Origin: JAOUEA01 sp963810915
Lineage (GTDB): Bacteria > Actinomycetota > UBA4738 > HRBIN12
Assembly: GCA_963810915.1 (NCBI GenBank)
Contig: CAWEPH010000006.1
Location: 62,001 to 126,000 of the forward strand
Length of the DNA: 64,000 nt
Direction of reading: 5' to 3'
Shown: positions 1 to 10,245 of the stretch, in pieces
Layout of the letters: every line of letters starts with the position of its first letter
Position numbering within the stretch: position 1 is the first letter of the stretch
Notes under the pieces: generated by a model
Seen by the model: only the letters and a program-made list of their open reading frames with translations
What the model was told of the DNA's origin: nothing
Databases searched by the model: none
Program-made: the position numbers and the translations under genes

Positions 1-129
1 CTTGGTGAAGTCCGCGAACATCGGGACGCCCCCGAGCACGGCGGCGGTCTGCCGGCGGGTGCGCCGGGCCGGTTGCTCCGGCTGCCGTTCAGGGGTGGAC
101 GCTGATCCCCCGTGGTCGCGTATCACCAT
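1..129 (-). CDS. Partial Crp-like cyclic-nucleotide-binding protein, N-terminus only
   Basis: Forty-three codons are present from an ATG at 129 and run off the left edge. After a basic, Pro/Arg-rich leader of about 30 residues comes LGGVPMFADFTK. That matches the usual first helix of cyclic-nucleotide-binding (Crp/PKA regulatory) domains, L..VP.F..., where the effector-binding beta-barrel follows. It is divergent from metH, whose start lies 104 bp away. A complete cyclic-nucleotide-binding gene at 55911 has a similar opening (LQQTPFFAELP). The assignment rests on about a dozen residues. The start is uncertain because GGAG sits directly against the ATG. Confidence 0.4.
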   Translation of the reverse strand, partial: MVIRDHGGSASTPERQPEQPARRTRRQTAAVLGGVPMFADFTK

Positions 130-220
130 CTCCGGGAAGGCTCTGGCTCATGGCGTCAGCCTACCCCGGGCGCCGCATCCGGTGCGAGCGGCCTCGCTGG
201 TCGCACGCTGAGGCGGCCGC

Positions 221-226
221 TAGGGT
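221..226 (+). promoter_or_regulatory. -10 box of a leaderless metH promoter
   Basis: TAGGGT ends 6 nt before the metH ATG and there is no Shine-Dalgarno sequence, so the transcript should begin at or next to the start codon. No convincing -35 box is visible. Confidence 0.55.
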
Positions 227-232
227 TGTCGC

Positions 233-3200
233 ATGGACCCGCGCGAGCGCCTGAACGCCCTGCTCAGCGAGCGGATCGCCGTCCTCGACGGCGCCTGGGG
301 CGTGCTGCTGCAGGGCCGCGGCCTGAGCGAGGAGGACTTCCGCGGCACGCGCTTCGCCGCGCACGAGCGCGACCTCAAGGGCGACCCCGACCTCCTGAAC
401 CTCACGCAGCCCGCGATCGTCTCCGAGGTGCATCACGCCTACCTGCGGGCGGGCGCCGACATCACGACGACGAACACCTTCACGGCGACCTCGTTCGGAC
501 AAGGGGACTACGGCTTGCAGGACGCCGTGCACGATATGAACGTCGAGGGGGCTCGTCTGGCCCGCGCGGCGGCGGACACCTACGACGGACGGTTCGTGGC
601 CGGGTCGGTCGGCCCGCTGAACGTCACGCTCTCGCTCTCGCCGAAGGTGGAGGACGCGTCCTTCCGGGCGGTCACCTTCGATCAGGTCTACGAGGCCTAC
701 GCCGCGCAGATCCGCGGTCTGCAGGAGGGCGGCGTCGATCTCCTGCTGATCGAGACGATCTTCGACACGCTGAACGCCAAGGCGGCCGTCGCCGCCGCGA
801 AGGACGTCGCACCGGAGCTCCCGATCTGGCTCTCGGTCACGATCGTCGACCGGAGCGGGCGCACCCTGTCGGGCCAGACGATCGAGGCGTTCTGGATCGC
901 GGTGGAGCACGCCGAGCCGGTCGTGGTCGGCATCAACTGCTCCTTCGGGGCCTCGGAGATGCGGCCCTACGTCGAGGACCTCGCGACGGATCGCGAACGT
1001 CCCCGTCGCGTGCTACCCGAACGCCGGGCTGCCCAACGCGTTCGGGGGCTACGACGAGACCCCCGAGATCACGTGCGAGCTGCTCACGGCCTTCGCGCAG
1101 GAAGGGCTCCTCAACATCGTGGGCGGATGCTGCGGCACGACGCCGGCCCACATCGAGGCGATCGCGGCCTCCGTCCGCGACCTCGCGCCCCGTCGCCGTG
1201 CCCACCGAGGCCGACCCGCTCCCGCACCTGAGCGGGCTGGAGCCGTTCCGGATCACGCCGGAGACGGGCTTCGTGATGATCGGCGAGCGGCAGAACATCA
1301 CCGGCTCCCTGAAGTTCCGCCGCCTGATCGAGTCCGGGGACTACCAGGGGGGCGTCGAGGTGGCCATGGAGCAGGTGCGCAGCGGCGCCAACCTTATCGA
1401 CGTGAACATGGACGCCGACCTCCTCGACGGCGAGGTCGCCATGACCACGTTCATGAACCTGATCGCGACCGAGCCGGAGATCGCGAAGGTCCCGATCATG
1501 GTCGACAGCTCCAAGTGGGACGTGATCGAGGCGGGCCTGAAGTGCATCCAGGGCAAGGGCGTCGTGAACTCGATCAGCCTGAAGGAGGGCGAGGAGGACT
1601 TCCTCGCCAAGGCACGGAAGGTGAAGCGCTACGGCGCCGCCGTCGTCGTGATGGCCTTCGACGAGGAGGGGCAGGCCGGCACGGTCGATCGCAAGATCGA
1701 GATCTGCGAGCGCGCGTACCGGCTCCTGATCGAGGAGGCGGGCTACGCGCCGTCCGACATCATCTTCGACCCCAACATCCTCGCGATCGCCACGGGGATG
1801 GAGGAGCACGACGACTTCGCGAAGGCCTTCATCGAGGCCACGCGCGAGATCAAGCGGCGCTGCCCGGGCGCGCACGTCTCCGGCGGTGTCTCCAACCTGA
1901 GCTTCAGCTTCCGCGGGAACGAGCCCGTGCGCCAGGCGATCCACGCGGCATTCCTGTACCACGCGATCGCGGCCGGGCTCGACATGGCGATCGTGAACGC
2001 GGGACAGCTCCCCGTCTACGACGACATCCCGAAGGACCTGCTGGAGCACGTCGAGGACATCATCTTCAACCGCCGGCCCGACGCCACCGAGCGGATGATC
2101 ACGTTCGCCGAGACCGTCAAGAGCGGCGGCGTCGAGCGCGTGCAGGACCTCAGCTGGCGCGAGGGAAGCGTGCAGGAGCGCCTGTCGCACGCCCTCGTCC
2201 ACGGGATCGTCGACTTCATCGTGGAGGACACCGAGGAGGCCCGCCTCGCCTACGAACGGCCGCTCGACGTGATCGAGGGCCCGCTGATGGACGGCATGAA
2301 GATCGTGGGCGACCTCTTCGGCGCCGGCAAGATGTTCCTGCCCCAGGTGGTGAAGAGCGCGCGCGCCATGAAGAAGGCCGTGGCGCACCTCGAGCCCTAC
2401 ATGGAGGAGGAGAAGCGGATCCTGATCAAGGCCGGCGGGACCGCCAAGCCTCAGGGCCGGATCGTGACCGCCACGGTGAAGGGCGACGTGCACGACATCG
2501 GGAAGAACATCGTCGGCGTGGTGCTGGGTTGCAACAACTACGAGGTCATCGACCTCGGCGTGATGGCGCCCGCCGACCTGATCCTCGACACCGCCGTGGA
2601 GGAGGGGTGCGACCTGGTGGGCCTCTCGGGGCTGATCACGCCCTCCCTGGACGAGATGGTGAACGTGGCCAAGGAGATGGAGCGACGAGGGCTCGACCTC
2701 CCGCTGCTGATCGGAGGCGCCACCACCTCGCGCCAGCACACGGCGGTGCGGATCGCGCCCGCCTACACCCATCCCACCGTGCACGTCCTCGATGCCTCAC
2801 GCGTGGTGGGCGTGGTCTCGGCGCTGCTCGACCCCGAGCGCAAGACCGCCCTGGACAAGGAGAACCGGTCCCTGCAGGCGACGCTGCGCACCCAGCACGA
2901 GGAGCGGACGAAGACGCCCCTCCTGCCCTATCGCAAGGCGATCGAGCGGCGCACCCCCATCGCGTGGCGCGCCGAGGATCTCCCCACCCCCTCGTTCACC
3001 GGTACGCGCATCGTGGAACCGACGCTCGAGACCCTGCGCGGCTACATCGACTGGACGTTCTTCTTCACCGCGTGGGAGCTGAAGGGCCGGTTCCCGGCCA
3101 TCCTCGACCATCCGAACCACGGGGCCGCCGCGCGCGAGCTGTACGAGCACGCGCAGGAGCTGCTCGACACGATCGTGGCGGACGCGTCGATCCAGGCGCG

Positions 3201-3870
3201 CGGTGTCTACGGGTTCTGGCGCGCCGTCACCGAGGGCGACGACATCGTGCTCGAGAACGGGATCACGTTCCCGATGCTCCGCCAGCAGGCGGAGAAGGGC
3301 GAGGACCAGCCCAACCGGTCGCTCGCCGACTTCATCGCGCCGACGGAACAGGGGCTGACGGATCACCTCGGCGCGTTCGCCGTCACGGCGGGGATCGGCG
3401 CCGACGAGCTGGCCAAGGTGTTCGAGGCCGATCACGACGACTACCGCGCCATCATGGTGAAGGCGCTCGCCGACCGCCTCGCGGAGGCGTTCGCGGAGTA
3501 CCTCCATCAGGAGGCGCGGATCGCCTGGGGGTACCAGGAGGCGCCGCTGCCCAACGACGAGTTGGTCGAGGAGCGCTACCGCGGGATCCGGCCCGCGTTC
3601 GGCTACCCGGCATGCCCGGACCATGCGCAGAAGCGGCGGCTCTTCGACCTGCTCGGCGCCCGGGAGCAGGGGATCGACCTGACGGAGACCTGCTCGATGA
3701 CGCCCGCGGCCAGCGTGAGCGGCCTGTACTTCGCCCACCCCGCGTCCCGGTACTTCAACGTCGGCAAGATCGCCAAGGATCAGCTGGAGGACTACGCGCG
3801 CCGTCTCGGCGAGAGCGTCTCGGAGGCCGAGCGCTGGCTGCGACCGAACCTCGCCTACGACGTCGACTGA
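233..3870 (+). CDS. metH: Cobalamin-dependent methionine synthase MetH (two frame breaks)
   Basis: Transfers the methyl group of 5-methyltetrahydrofolate to homocysteine through methylcobalamin, in the cytoplasm. Corrected length is about 1211 aa, close to the E. coli enzyme. Order: homocysteine-binding barrel with the zinc cysteines in NCSFG (about residue 236) and GGCCGTT (about 299-300); pterin-binding domain from FVMIGERQNITGS; cobalamin domain with DVHDIG (axial His about 753); C-terminal AdoMet reactivation domain ending at RGIRPAFGYPACPDH. The frame is lost at about 988, where LAT|IANVPVACYPNAG needs one base removed, and restored relative to the third frame at the CCCC run at 1188-1191. 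Conserved sequence continues on both sides, so these look like sequence errors rather than decay. The ATG at 233 follows a leaderless promoter. Confidence 0.95.
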
Positions 3871-3954
3871 CGCGCGCGCGAACCGCCCGCGCGTCCCAGC
3901 CACGGCCGAAGACCTGGCCAGTGCGGCACACGGGGAGGCAAAGGGGCACGCTGG

Positions 3955-3960
3955 TAGCGT
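3955..3960 (+). promoter_or_regulatory. -10 box of a leaderless aminotransferase promoter
   Basis: TAGCGT lies 6 nt before the ATG at 3967, with no Shine-Dalgarno sequence between. Confidence 0.5.
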
Positions 3961-3966
3961 GAGCCC

Positions 3967-5219
3967 ATGACGCACTTCTGGCACCCGTTCGCCGACATGT
4001 CGGCCGTCCTCGCCGGCGGTGCCCTCACCCTCGTGCGCGCGGAGGGCGCCCACGTCTGGGACGAGGAGGACCGCCGCTACCTCGATGCCACCGCCTCGCT
4101 GTGGTACTGCAACGTGGGTTGGGGCAGGCGCGAGATCGGCGAGGCCGTGGCCGCGCAGATGGCCTCACTCCCCGTCTACTCCACGTTCGGCGACCTCACG
4201 AACCGACCGGTGGAGATCGCTCGCCGACCGCGTGAGCGCGATGGCTCCCGTTCCCGACTCGAAGGTCTTCTTCACGAGCGGCGGATCGGACTCGATCGAC
4301 ACGGCCACCAAGATGGCTCGCCGCTACTGGCAGCTCCGCGACGAGCCGGACGCGCACGATCTTGATCCGGCGTCAGAAGGCCTACCACGGGATGCACACG
4401 GCCGGGACCTCGCTCGCGGGGATCCCCGCCAACGCGACCGGCCACGGCGAACTGATCGAGGACGTGCTCGAGGTTCCCTGGGACGACGCGGACGCGCTCC
4501 GGACGGCGATCGAGCGCGCAGGCAGCGATCGGGTCGCCGCGTTCTTCTGCGAGCCCGTGATCGGGGCCGGCGGGGTGTTCATCGCACCGGACGGATACCT
4601 CCAGGCCGCGCGGGAGGTCTGCCGAGAGCACGGGGTGCTCTTCGTGGCGGACGAGGTGATCACCGGCTTCGCGCGCTGCGGTGACTGGTTCGCCTCCAAC
4701 AGGTTCGGGCTGGAGCCCGACATCGTGACGTGCGCCAAGGGCATCACGAGCGGCTACCTGCCGATGGGCGCGGTGATCGCGGCTCCGTGGGTGGCAGAGC
4801 CGTTCTGGGCGCCCGGCGCCGGCATGTGGCGCCACGGCTACACGTACAGCGGCCACGCCACGGTCGCGGCCGCGGCCCTCGCCAACATCGACATCATCGA
4901 ACGGGAGCGGCTCTGCGAGCGCGCCCTCGACCTCGAGGGTGCGCTGGCGGACGCGATGACACCGTTCGCCGAGCATCCTCTCGTGGAGGAGGTCCGGGCG
5001 GGTACCGGGGTGCTCGCGGCGATCCAGGTGGACGCGGACGCGATGGAGGACGACCCCGCCCTTCCCGCGCGGATCAGCGCCGCGTGCCGCGATGCCGGCC
5101 TGCTCGTGCGCACGCTCGTCGGCGGCGCCGTCGCGGTCTCGCCTCCGCTCGTGATCGACGACGACGGACTGAAGGAACTCACGGAGAGCTTCGGCGCGGG
5201 CCTCGACGCCTGCGCGTAG
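3967..5219 (+). CDS. Class III pyridoxal-phosphate aminotransferase (two frame breaks)
   Basis: An omega-amino-acid type aminotransferase. It moves an amino group from an amine or omega-amino acid to a keto acid using PLP; the substrate cannot be told. Corrected length is about 416 aa, normal for the class. Visible landmarks are the N-terminal WHPF, the cofactor-binding stretch FFTSGGSDSIDTA, the ADEVITGFAR motif with the PLP-contacting Asp, and the Schiff-base lysine in CAKGITSGYLP. Frame breaks, each one extra base, fall at about 4219 (VEI|LADRV) and about 4349 (DEP|TRTILI). The gene is convergent with the transhydrogenase genes. Confidence 0.9.
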
Positions 5220-5229
5220 GGGTCCCGGC

Positions 5230-6634
5230 TCAGGCGGCGGTGGCGTTCGGCAGACGGGAGACCTCGTGGACGAGGTCGCCCGCGACCGCCTTCGCGTCGC
5301 CGAACAGCATCATCGTCTGCGGCAGGTAGAAGAGTTCGTTCTCGATGCCCGAGAACCCCGAACGCATGGACCGCTTGATCACCACGACGCTTCCCGCCTT
5401 GTCCACGTCGAGGATCGGCATGCCGTAGATCGGGCTCGACGTGTCGTGGCGCGCCGCCGGGTTCACCACGTCGTTGGCGCCGATCACGATCGCCACGTCG
5501 CAGCGCTCGAACTCGGGGTTGATGTCGTCGAGATCGCACGAGCGGTCGTAGGGCACGTTCGCCTCGGCCAGCAGGACGTTCATATGCCCGGGCATGCGGC
5601 CCGCCACGGGGTGGATCGCGAACTTGACCTCGGTCCCCCGGCGCGCGAGCAGGTCGGTGAGCTCCCGGATCTTGTGCTGAGCCTGCGCCGCCGCCATCCC
5701 GTAGCCGGGCACAACGATGACGAGCCTGGCGGTGTCCAGGAGCATCGCCACCTCCTCGGCCGAGGTCGACCGGTACGGGCGCGCCTCGTGCGGGCCCCCC
5801 TCGGCGGTCGACTCCGCACCGAACCCACCGAAGAGCACGTTCACGAACGAGCGGTTCATCGCCCGGCACATGAAGACCGAGAGGACGAGGCCGGAGGACC
5901 CGTCGAGCGCCCCGGCCACGATCAGGATGGGGTTGTTGATCGCGAACCCGAGCGCGGCGCCCGAGAGCCCCGCGAAGGAGTTCAGCAGCGAGATCACGGT
6001 CGGCATGTCGGCGCCGCCGATCCGCATCACGAACATCACGCCGAAGGCGAGGCCGATCGCGATGAGCGGCACGAGCAGGCCCACGTGTGCGGGCGTGCGC
6101 GTGAGCGCGACGACGAGCAGCACGCCCGCGCCGAGCAGGGACAGGTTGACGACGTTCTGCCCGGGGTAGATCCAGGGCTTGTCACGAACGATGCCTTGGA
6201 GCTTGCCGAACGCGATCAGCGAGCCCGTGAACGTCAGGTACCCGAGCAGCATCTCGACGCCGAGGATCGCCATCGTGAACGCGTCGATGTCGTGTCGGCC
6301 CAGGAGGTACTCGGCGGTGCCCACCAGGGCCGCGGCGAGGGCGCCGAACGCGTGGGAGAACGCGATCCGTTGCGGCATCGCGGTCATCGGCATGAAGATC
6401 GCGAGGGCCGCGCCGATCGCCGACCCGACGAAGACCGCGATCAAGATCCATCGCACGTCGACGATGTTCGCGTGGACCAAGGTCCCCACGATGGCGGCGA
6501 GCATGCCCAGCTCGCCCGCGCGGACGCCCTTGCGCGCCGTGGTCGGGTGGGTGAGCCACTTCAGGGCGAGGATGAAGCCGACGCTCGCGACGAGGTACAG
6601 CGGGATCAGCGACCCAGTCGCGCCACGGGCTCAC
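5230..6634 (-). CDS. pntB: NAD(P) transhydrogenase beta subunit PntB (one frame break)
   Basis: The beta subunit of the proton-translocating transhydrogenase, which moves hydride from NADH to NADP+ using the proton gradient. The N-terminal half is a set of membrane helices. The C-terminal half is the NADP(H)-binding domain III, with VVPGYGMAAAQAQ and the later GANDVVNPAA. The start is a GTG at 6634 overlapping the pntAB stop (GTGA). After nine codons the frame breaks at about 6610, and the family N-terminus LIPLYLVASVGFIL continues one base out of step. An ATG at 6504 would cut off the first helix. Corrected length is about 467 aa. Confidence 0.92.
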
Positions 6635-6936
6635 GCGCGCTCACCTCCGCGTCGGTCGCCGCGCCGGAACGCCTTGAGCATCCGGTCGGTGATCATGAAG
6701 CCGCCGACCACGTTGATCGTCGAGGCGCAGACCGCCACCGATCCGAGGGCCGTGGCCATCACGCCGCGCCCGGCGCCGGCGAGGATGAGCGAGCCCACCA
6801 GCGAGATGCCGGAGATCGCGTTCGTCAACGACATCAGGGGGGTGTGCAGCAGCGGCGGGACCCGCCGGATCACCTCGAAGCCGATGAACGACGCGAGCAC
6901 GAAGATCCACAACCCGAGCTCGATGCGATCGATCAC
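6631..6936 (-). CDS. pntAB: NAD(P) transhydrogenase alpha-2 (membrane) subunit
   Basis: A 101-aa membrane subunit, domain II of the transhydrogenase alpha part, here a separate gene as in Rhodospirillum-type three-gene systems. Typical features are the helix-rich LWIFVLASFIGFEVIRRVP, then HTPLMSLTNAISGISLVG, a hallmark of the family. The GTG start at 6936 overlaps the stop of the alpha-1 gene (GTGA), and its own stop overlaps the pntB GTG, so the three genes are translationally coupled. Because the alpha-1 gene has lost frame, naive translation reads through and makes the two appear fused; they are not. Confidence 0.85.
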   Translation of the reverse strand: MIDRIELGLWIFVLASFIGFEVIRRVPPLLHTPLMSLTNAISGISLVGSLILAGAGRGVMATALGSVAVCASTINVVGGFMITDRMLKAFRRGDRRGGERA

Positions 6937-8106
6937 GGGACGGCCACCTCCTCCAGGGTCGCGAGGACCCGTCCGTTCACGATCTCGCCGCCCCGTGCCA
7001 CCAGCGTCGAGCGCACCACCTCGTCCTCCCAGTCGGGTTCGAACCGCCCCTCCACCACGAGCGCCCGGCAGGAAGTTCGAGAGGTTCCGCGCGTAGAGCT
7101 GGCTCGCGTGGAACGGCACGCTCGCGGGAAGGTTGGTCGGACCCAGGACCGTCACGCCGCCGACGGTCACGACCTCGTCCGGACGCGTGAGCGCGCAGTT
7201 GCCTCCCCGGGCTGCGGCGAGGTCGACTACCACCGATCCCGGTGCCATCGCGCGCACCGCCTCTTCGGTGAGGAGGATGGGTGCGGGCCGTCCGGGGATC
7301 GCGGCGTTGGAGACCACGACGTCCACGCCGGCCACCACCCGCCCGAGGTGCTCCTGCTGACGCCGGTAGAAGGACTCCCCGAGCTCCTTCGCGTATCCGC
7401 TCGCGTCCTCCGCGTCACCGGGCTCGAGCGGGAGCGGCACCAGCTTGGCTCCCAGGCTCTCGACCTCCTCCTGGGCGGCGGGCCGCACGTCGTAGGCCTC
7501 CACCATCGCGCCCAGTCGCCGGGCGGTCGCGATCGCCTGCAGCCCTGCCACGCCGGCCCCGATCACGAAGACGCGGGCCGGCGCCACGGTCCCCGCGGCC
7601 GTGGTGAGCATCGGGAAGAGCTTCGGGAGGCGCCCCGCGGCGATCAGGATCGCCTTATAGCCGGCCATCGTCGACTGCGAGGACAACACGTCCATGCTCT
7701 GCGCACGGGCGATGCGCGGCACGAGCTCCATCGCGAAGACGGTGCAGCCGCGCCGGGCCAGCTCGGAGAGATCTCGGGCAGACGTGAGCGGTTCGCCCAT
7801 ACCGATGACGACCTGCCCGTCGTGATGGCGGTCGAGGTCGTCGCGCCCGAGGAGCGGGTTCGCGCCCAGCGTCCTGACCTGCAGCAGGACGTCCGCGCCG
7901 AAGACGACGTCACGGTCGGCCAGCGCGGCCCCATGCTCCTCGTACGCCACGTCGGTGTACTCGGAGGCGCTGCCCGCCCCGCGCTCCATGACGATCTGGA
8001 GTCCGGCCTGGCCGAGGGCGGGGACGCTCGCGGGAACCAGGGCAACGCGCGTCTCGCCGGGGAACGTCTCCCGGGCGACGCCCACGCGCAACCTTGGGTC
8101 TCCCAT
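6933..8106 (-). CDS. pntAA: NAD(P) transhydrogenase alpha-1 (NAD-binding) subunit (one frame break)
   Basis: The soluble NAD(H)-binding domain I. Starting at GVARETFPGETRVALVP, it has the alanine dehydrogenase/PNT N-terminal fold and then a Rossmann domain with VIGAGVAGLQAIATARRLGA. It ends with the family tail (NLSNFL, then ALVVEGRFEPDWEDEVV) only if one base is removed at about 7066. In that frame the gene stops at 6933, overlapping the alpha-2 start by 4 nt. Corrected length is about 390 aa. It is the first gene of the pntAA-pntAB-pntB operon. Confidence 0.92.
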
Positions 8107-8198
8107 GCCTGTATCGTGCCCCGCGCGCGTGCCTCGGAGCGGGGGCGGAGGGCCCGATACGTGACGGACGTTCGGGCGATTGGCCGGGGCCTACCTGG

Positions 8199-8519
8199 TT
8201 AGTGGAAGGAGTTGCCGCACGCGCAACCGCCCTGGGCGGCGGGGTTGTCGATCGTGAAGCCCGACTGCTCCAACGTGTCGACGAAGTCGATGGTGGCCTG
8301 CGAGAGGTAGGGGACGCTCATCTTGTCGATCACGAGCTTCACGCCGAACTGCTCGGCTTCGGCGTCCTTCTCCGTGACCTGGTCGTCCAGGTACATCGCG
8401 TACCGCAGTCCCGAACACCCGCCCGGCTGCACGGCGACGCGCAGGGCGATGTCGTCGCGGCCCTCTTCGGCCAGCAGTTCCCTCACCTTGCCGGCGGCGT
8501 TCTCGGTCAGCGTGATCAT
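8199..8519 (-). CDS. erpA: A-type iron-sulfur carrier (HesB/IscA/ErpA family)
   Basis: A small protein that carries and inserts Fe-S clusters into apoproteins. At 106 aa it is full length and has the three conserved cysteines, one in GGCSGLRY (mid-protein) and the C-x-C pair near the end in GGCACGNSFH. The ATG at 8519 has GGAGGG about 6 nt upstream, and a -10-like TATCAT lies about 30 nt further up. It probably serves LipA and other Fe-S enzymes together with the Suf system encoded 8 kb away. Whether it is closer to ErpA or to a generic IscA cannot be decided by eye. Confidence 0.88.
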   Translation of the reverse strand: MITLTENAAGKVRELLAEEGRDDIALRVAVQPGGCSGLRYAMYLDDQVTEKDAEAEQFGVKLVIDKMSVPYLSQATIDFVDTLEQSGFTIDNPAAQGGCACGNSFH

Positions 8520-8588
8520 GGTCCCTCCGGATGCGGACGTCGGACCTCCATGATAGCCGGGGTCGGCGCCAGAGCCGACCCTTTTCGC

Positions 8589-9062
8589 TCAGGTCCCTTC
8601 CGTGAACCGGGCGGTCGTGGCGCCGCTCACCCGGAGCAGGTCCTGAGGCGAGAGTGGGAACACGGAATCCGGGGTTCCCGCCGCCGCCCACACCTCCTCG
8701 AAGGCGAGCAGGTCGGGGTCGAGGAACGTCATCACGGGCGCGGGGTGGCCGAACGGGGGCGTGCCACCCACGGCGAACCCGGTCGCGGTGCGCGCCTCCT
8801 CCGGCGTCGCGCGGCGGACGGGCCCGCTGGCGGCGAGATCCGCCAGCGCCTCCGTATCCACGCGGTTCGCGCCCGACGTAAGGGCCAGGACCGGCGCCTC
8901 CCCCGCCATGAACACCAACGACTTCACGATCTGCGCGACGTCGCAGCCGATCGCGCGCGCCGCATCAGCAGCGGTCTTGGTGCCCTCGGGGAACCGCCGG
9001 ACCTCCGGGTGCAGACCCCGGGCGCGCGCGGCGTCGCTGAAGCGGTCGATCGCGTCACTCAC
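8589..9062 (-). CDS. YbaK/EbsC-family aminoacyl-tRNA deacylase
   Basis: A 157-aa protein of the YbaK/ProX fold, whose members hydrolyse mischarged Cys- or Ala-tRNAPro. Visible family signatures are the conserved Lys in QIVKSLVFMAG, the GANRVD stretch, and GFAVGGTPPFGHP near residues 100-115. The start is GTG at 9062, giving VSDAIDRF and overlapping the glycerate kinase stop by 4 nt (GTGA), so the two genes are coupled. Substrate specificity is not predictable here. Confidence 0.85.
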   Translation of the reverse strand: MSDAIDRFSDAARARGLHPEVRRFPEGTKTAADAARAIGCDVAQIVKSLVFMAGEAPVLALTSGANRVDTEALADLAASGPVRRATPEEARTATGFAVGGTPPFGHPAPVMTFLDPDLLAFEEVWAAAGTPDSVFPLSPQDLLRVSGATTARFTEGT

Positions 9063-10189
9063 GCCGGATCCTCGAGCAGCGATCCGACGCGCGCCGCCAA
9101 CTCCGCGGCCACCATCTCGAGCGACCGGCGCGCGTCCCCGAGCGCCGCCGCTTCGCCCACGCGCTCGACCAGGCTGAACACCTGCACACCGGGAGGCGCG
9201 ATCTCCGCCCGCCCGCAGACCACGGCCGCGGGGACCCCGGCCGCCGACGCGGCGCTGAGCACCCCCGCCGGCACCTTGCCCCGCAGGGACTGGGCGTCGA
9301 GCGACCCCTCTCCGGTGAGGACGAGGTCGGCCGCCGCGACACGGGACGGCAGATCCACGGCCTCCATGACGACGTCCACCCCGCGACGGAGCCGGGCGCC
9401 GCAGAAGGCCAGAAGCCCGAAGCCGAGTCCGCCGGCCGCGCCGGCGCCCGGCTCGTCCTTCAGCGCGATCCCGAGATCGCGGTGCACGACCGCCGCCAGG
9501 TGTCCGAGCGCCCGATCGAGCACCCAGACGTCGTCGGGGCTTGCCCCCTTCTGCGGTCCGTACACCGCGCTCGCGCCGGCGGGGCCCGTCAGCGGATTGT
9601 CCACGTCGCAGGCGCCGACCACCGACACCCCTGCGAGTCCGGGGTGAAGGCGGGATGCGTCGATCCGCGCGAGCTGAAGCAGGGCTTCGCCCCCGGGCGG
9701 CAGCTCCTGCCCGCCCGCGTCCAGGAACCGCACCCCGAGCGCGGCTGCCATCCCCGTCCCGGCGTCGTTCGTCGCGCTCCCGCCGAGGCACACGAGCAGT
9801 CGTCGCGCACCTGCCCCGATCGCGCCCGCCATGAGCTCTCCGGTCCCTCGGGTGCTCGTGCGGCGAGGGGCGCGCCGCGCCTCCGCGATGAGGCCGAGTC
9901 CCGAGGCCCGCGCCATCTCCACCACGCCGAGCATCCCGTCCGCCGCAGGGGCGAGCGCGAACGGCGCGGGGGTGGGGTCGCCTAGAGGCCCGGCGACGGT
10001 GATCGTCACTTTGCGCCCCCCGAGGGCGCCGATCAGCGCATCCATCGTGCCCTCTCCCCCGTCGGCCATCGGGACGAGGACGAGGTCGTCGCCGGGCCGT
10101 TGCCGGTGCCATCCGGCCTCGACGGCCTCGGCGGCCTGCACGGCCGTGAGCGTGCCGCGGAACTTGTCGGGCGCAACCAGGACGCGCAT
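9059..10189 (-). CDS. glxK: Glycerate 2-kinase, GlxK/GarK type
   Basis: Phosphorylates D-glycerate with ATP. Family hallmarks are APDKFRGTLTA at the start, MADGGEGTMDAL (about residue 45), CLGGSATNDAGTGMAAALG in the middle, and VLTGEGSLDAQSLRGK towards the end. The ATG at 10189 is preferred over one 15 nt upstream because a TACATT -10 box sits exactly 6 nt before it, giving 376 aa. It is co-transcribed with the YbaK-type gene. No other glycerate or glyoxylate gene is nearby. Confidence 0.92.
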   Translation of the reverse strand: MRVLVAPDKFRGTLTAVQAAEAVEAGWHRQRPGDDLVLVPMADGGEGTMDALIGALGGRKVTITVAGPLGDPTPAPFALAPAADGMLGVVEMARASGLGLIAEARRAPRRTSTRGTGELMAGAIGAGARRLLVCLGGSATNDAGTGMAAALGVRFLDAGGQELPPGGEALLQLARIDASRLHPGLAGVSVVGACDVDNPLTGPAGASAVYGPQKGASPDDVWVLDRALGHLAAVVHRDLGIALKDEPGAGAAGGLGFGLLAFCGARLRRGVDVVMEAVDLPSRVAAADLVLTGEGSLDAQSLRGKVPAGVLSAASAAGVPAAVVCGRAEIAPPGVQVFSLVERVGEAAALGDARRSLEMVAAELAARVGSLLEDPA

Positions 10190-10195
10190 CCCGCG

Positions 10196-10201
10196 AATGT
10201 A
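10196..10201 (-). promoter_or_regulatory. -10 box of a leaderless glycerate kinase promoter
   Basis: On the minus strand TACATT is followed by 6 nt and then the ATG at 10189. This fixes the start choice for the kinase. Confidence 0.5.
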
Positions 10202-10245
10202 CAATCCGCGCCGACACCTGAACGCCGAAGAGCAGGGAGGATCCG

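Noticed and set aside
1111..2784. Long minus-strand ORF across metH, and similar ones across sufB, glxK and dacB
   Set aside because: Composition is that of antisense shadows (repeated HH, RR, DD) and each lies opposite a recognised gene.
5266..8202. A very long plus-strand ORF opposite the transhydrogenase operon
   Set aside because: Its product is His/Arg/Asp-rich low-complexity sequence, and the minus strand encodes well-conserved PntA and PntB. It is a GC-rich shadow frame.
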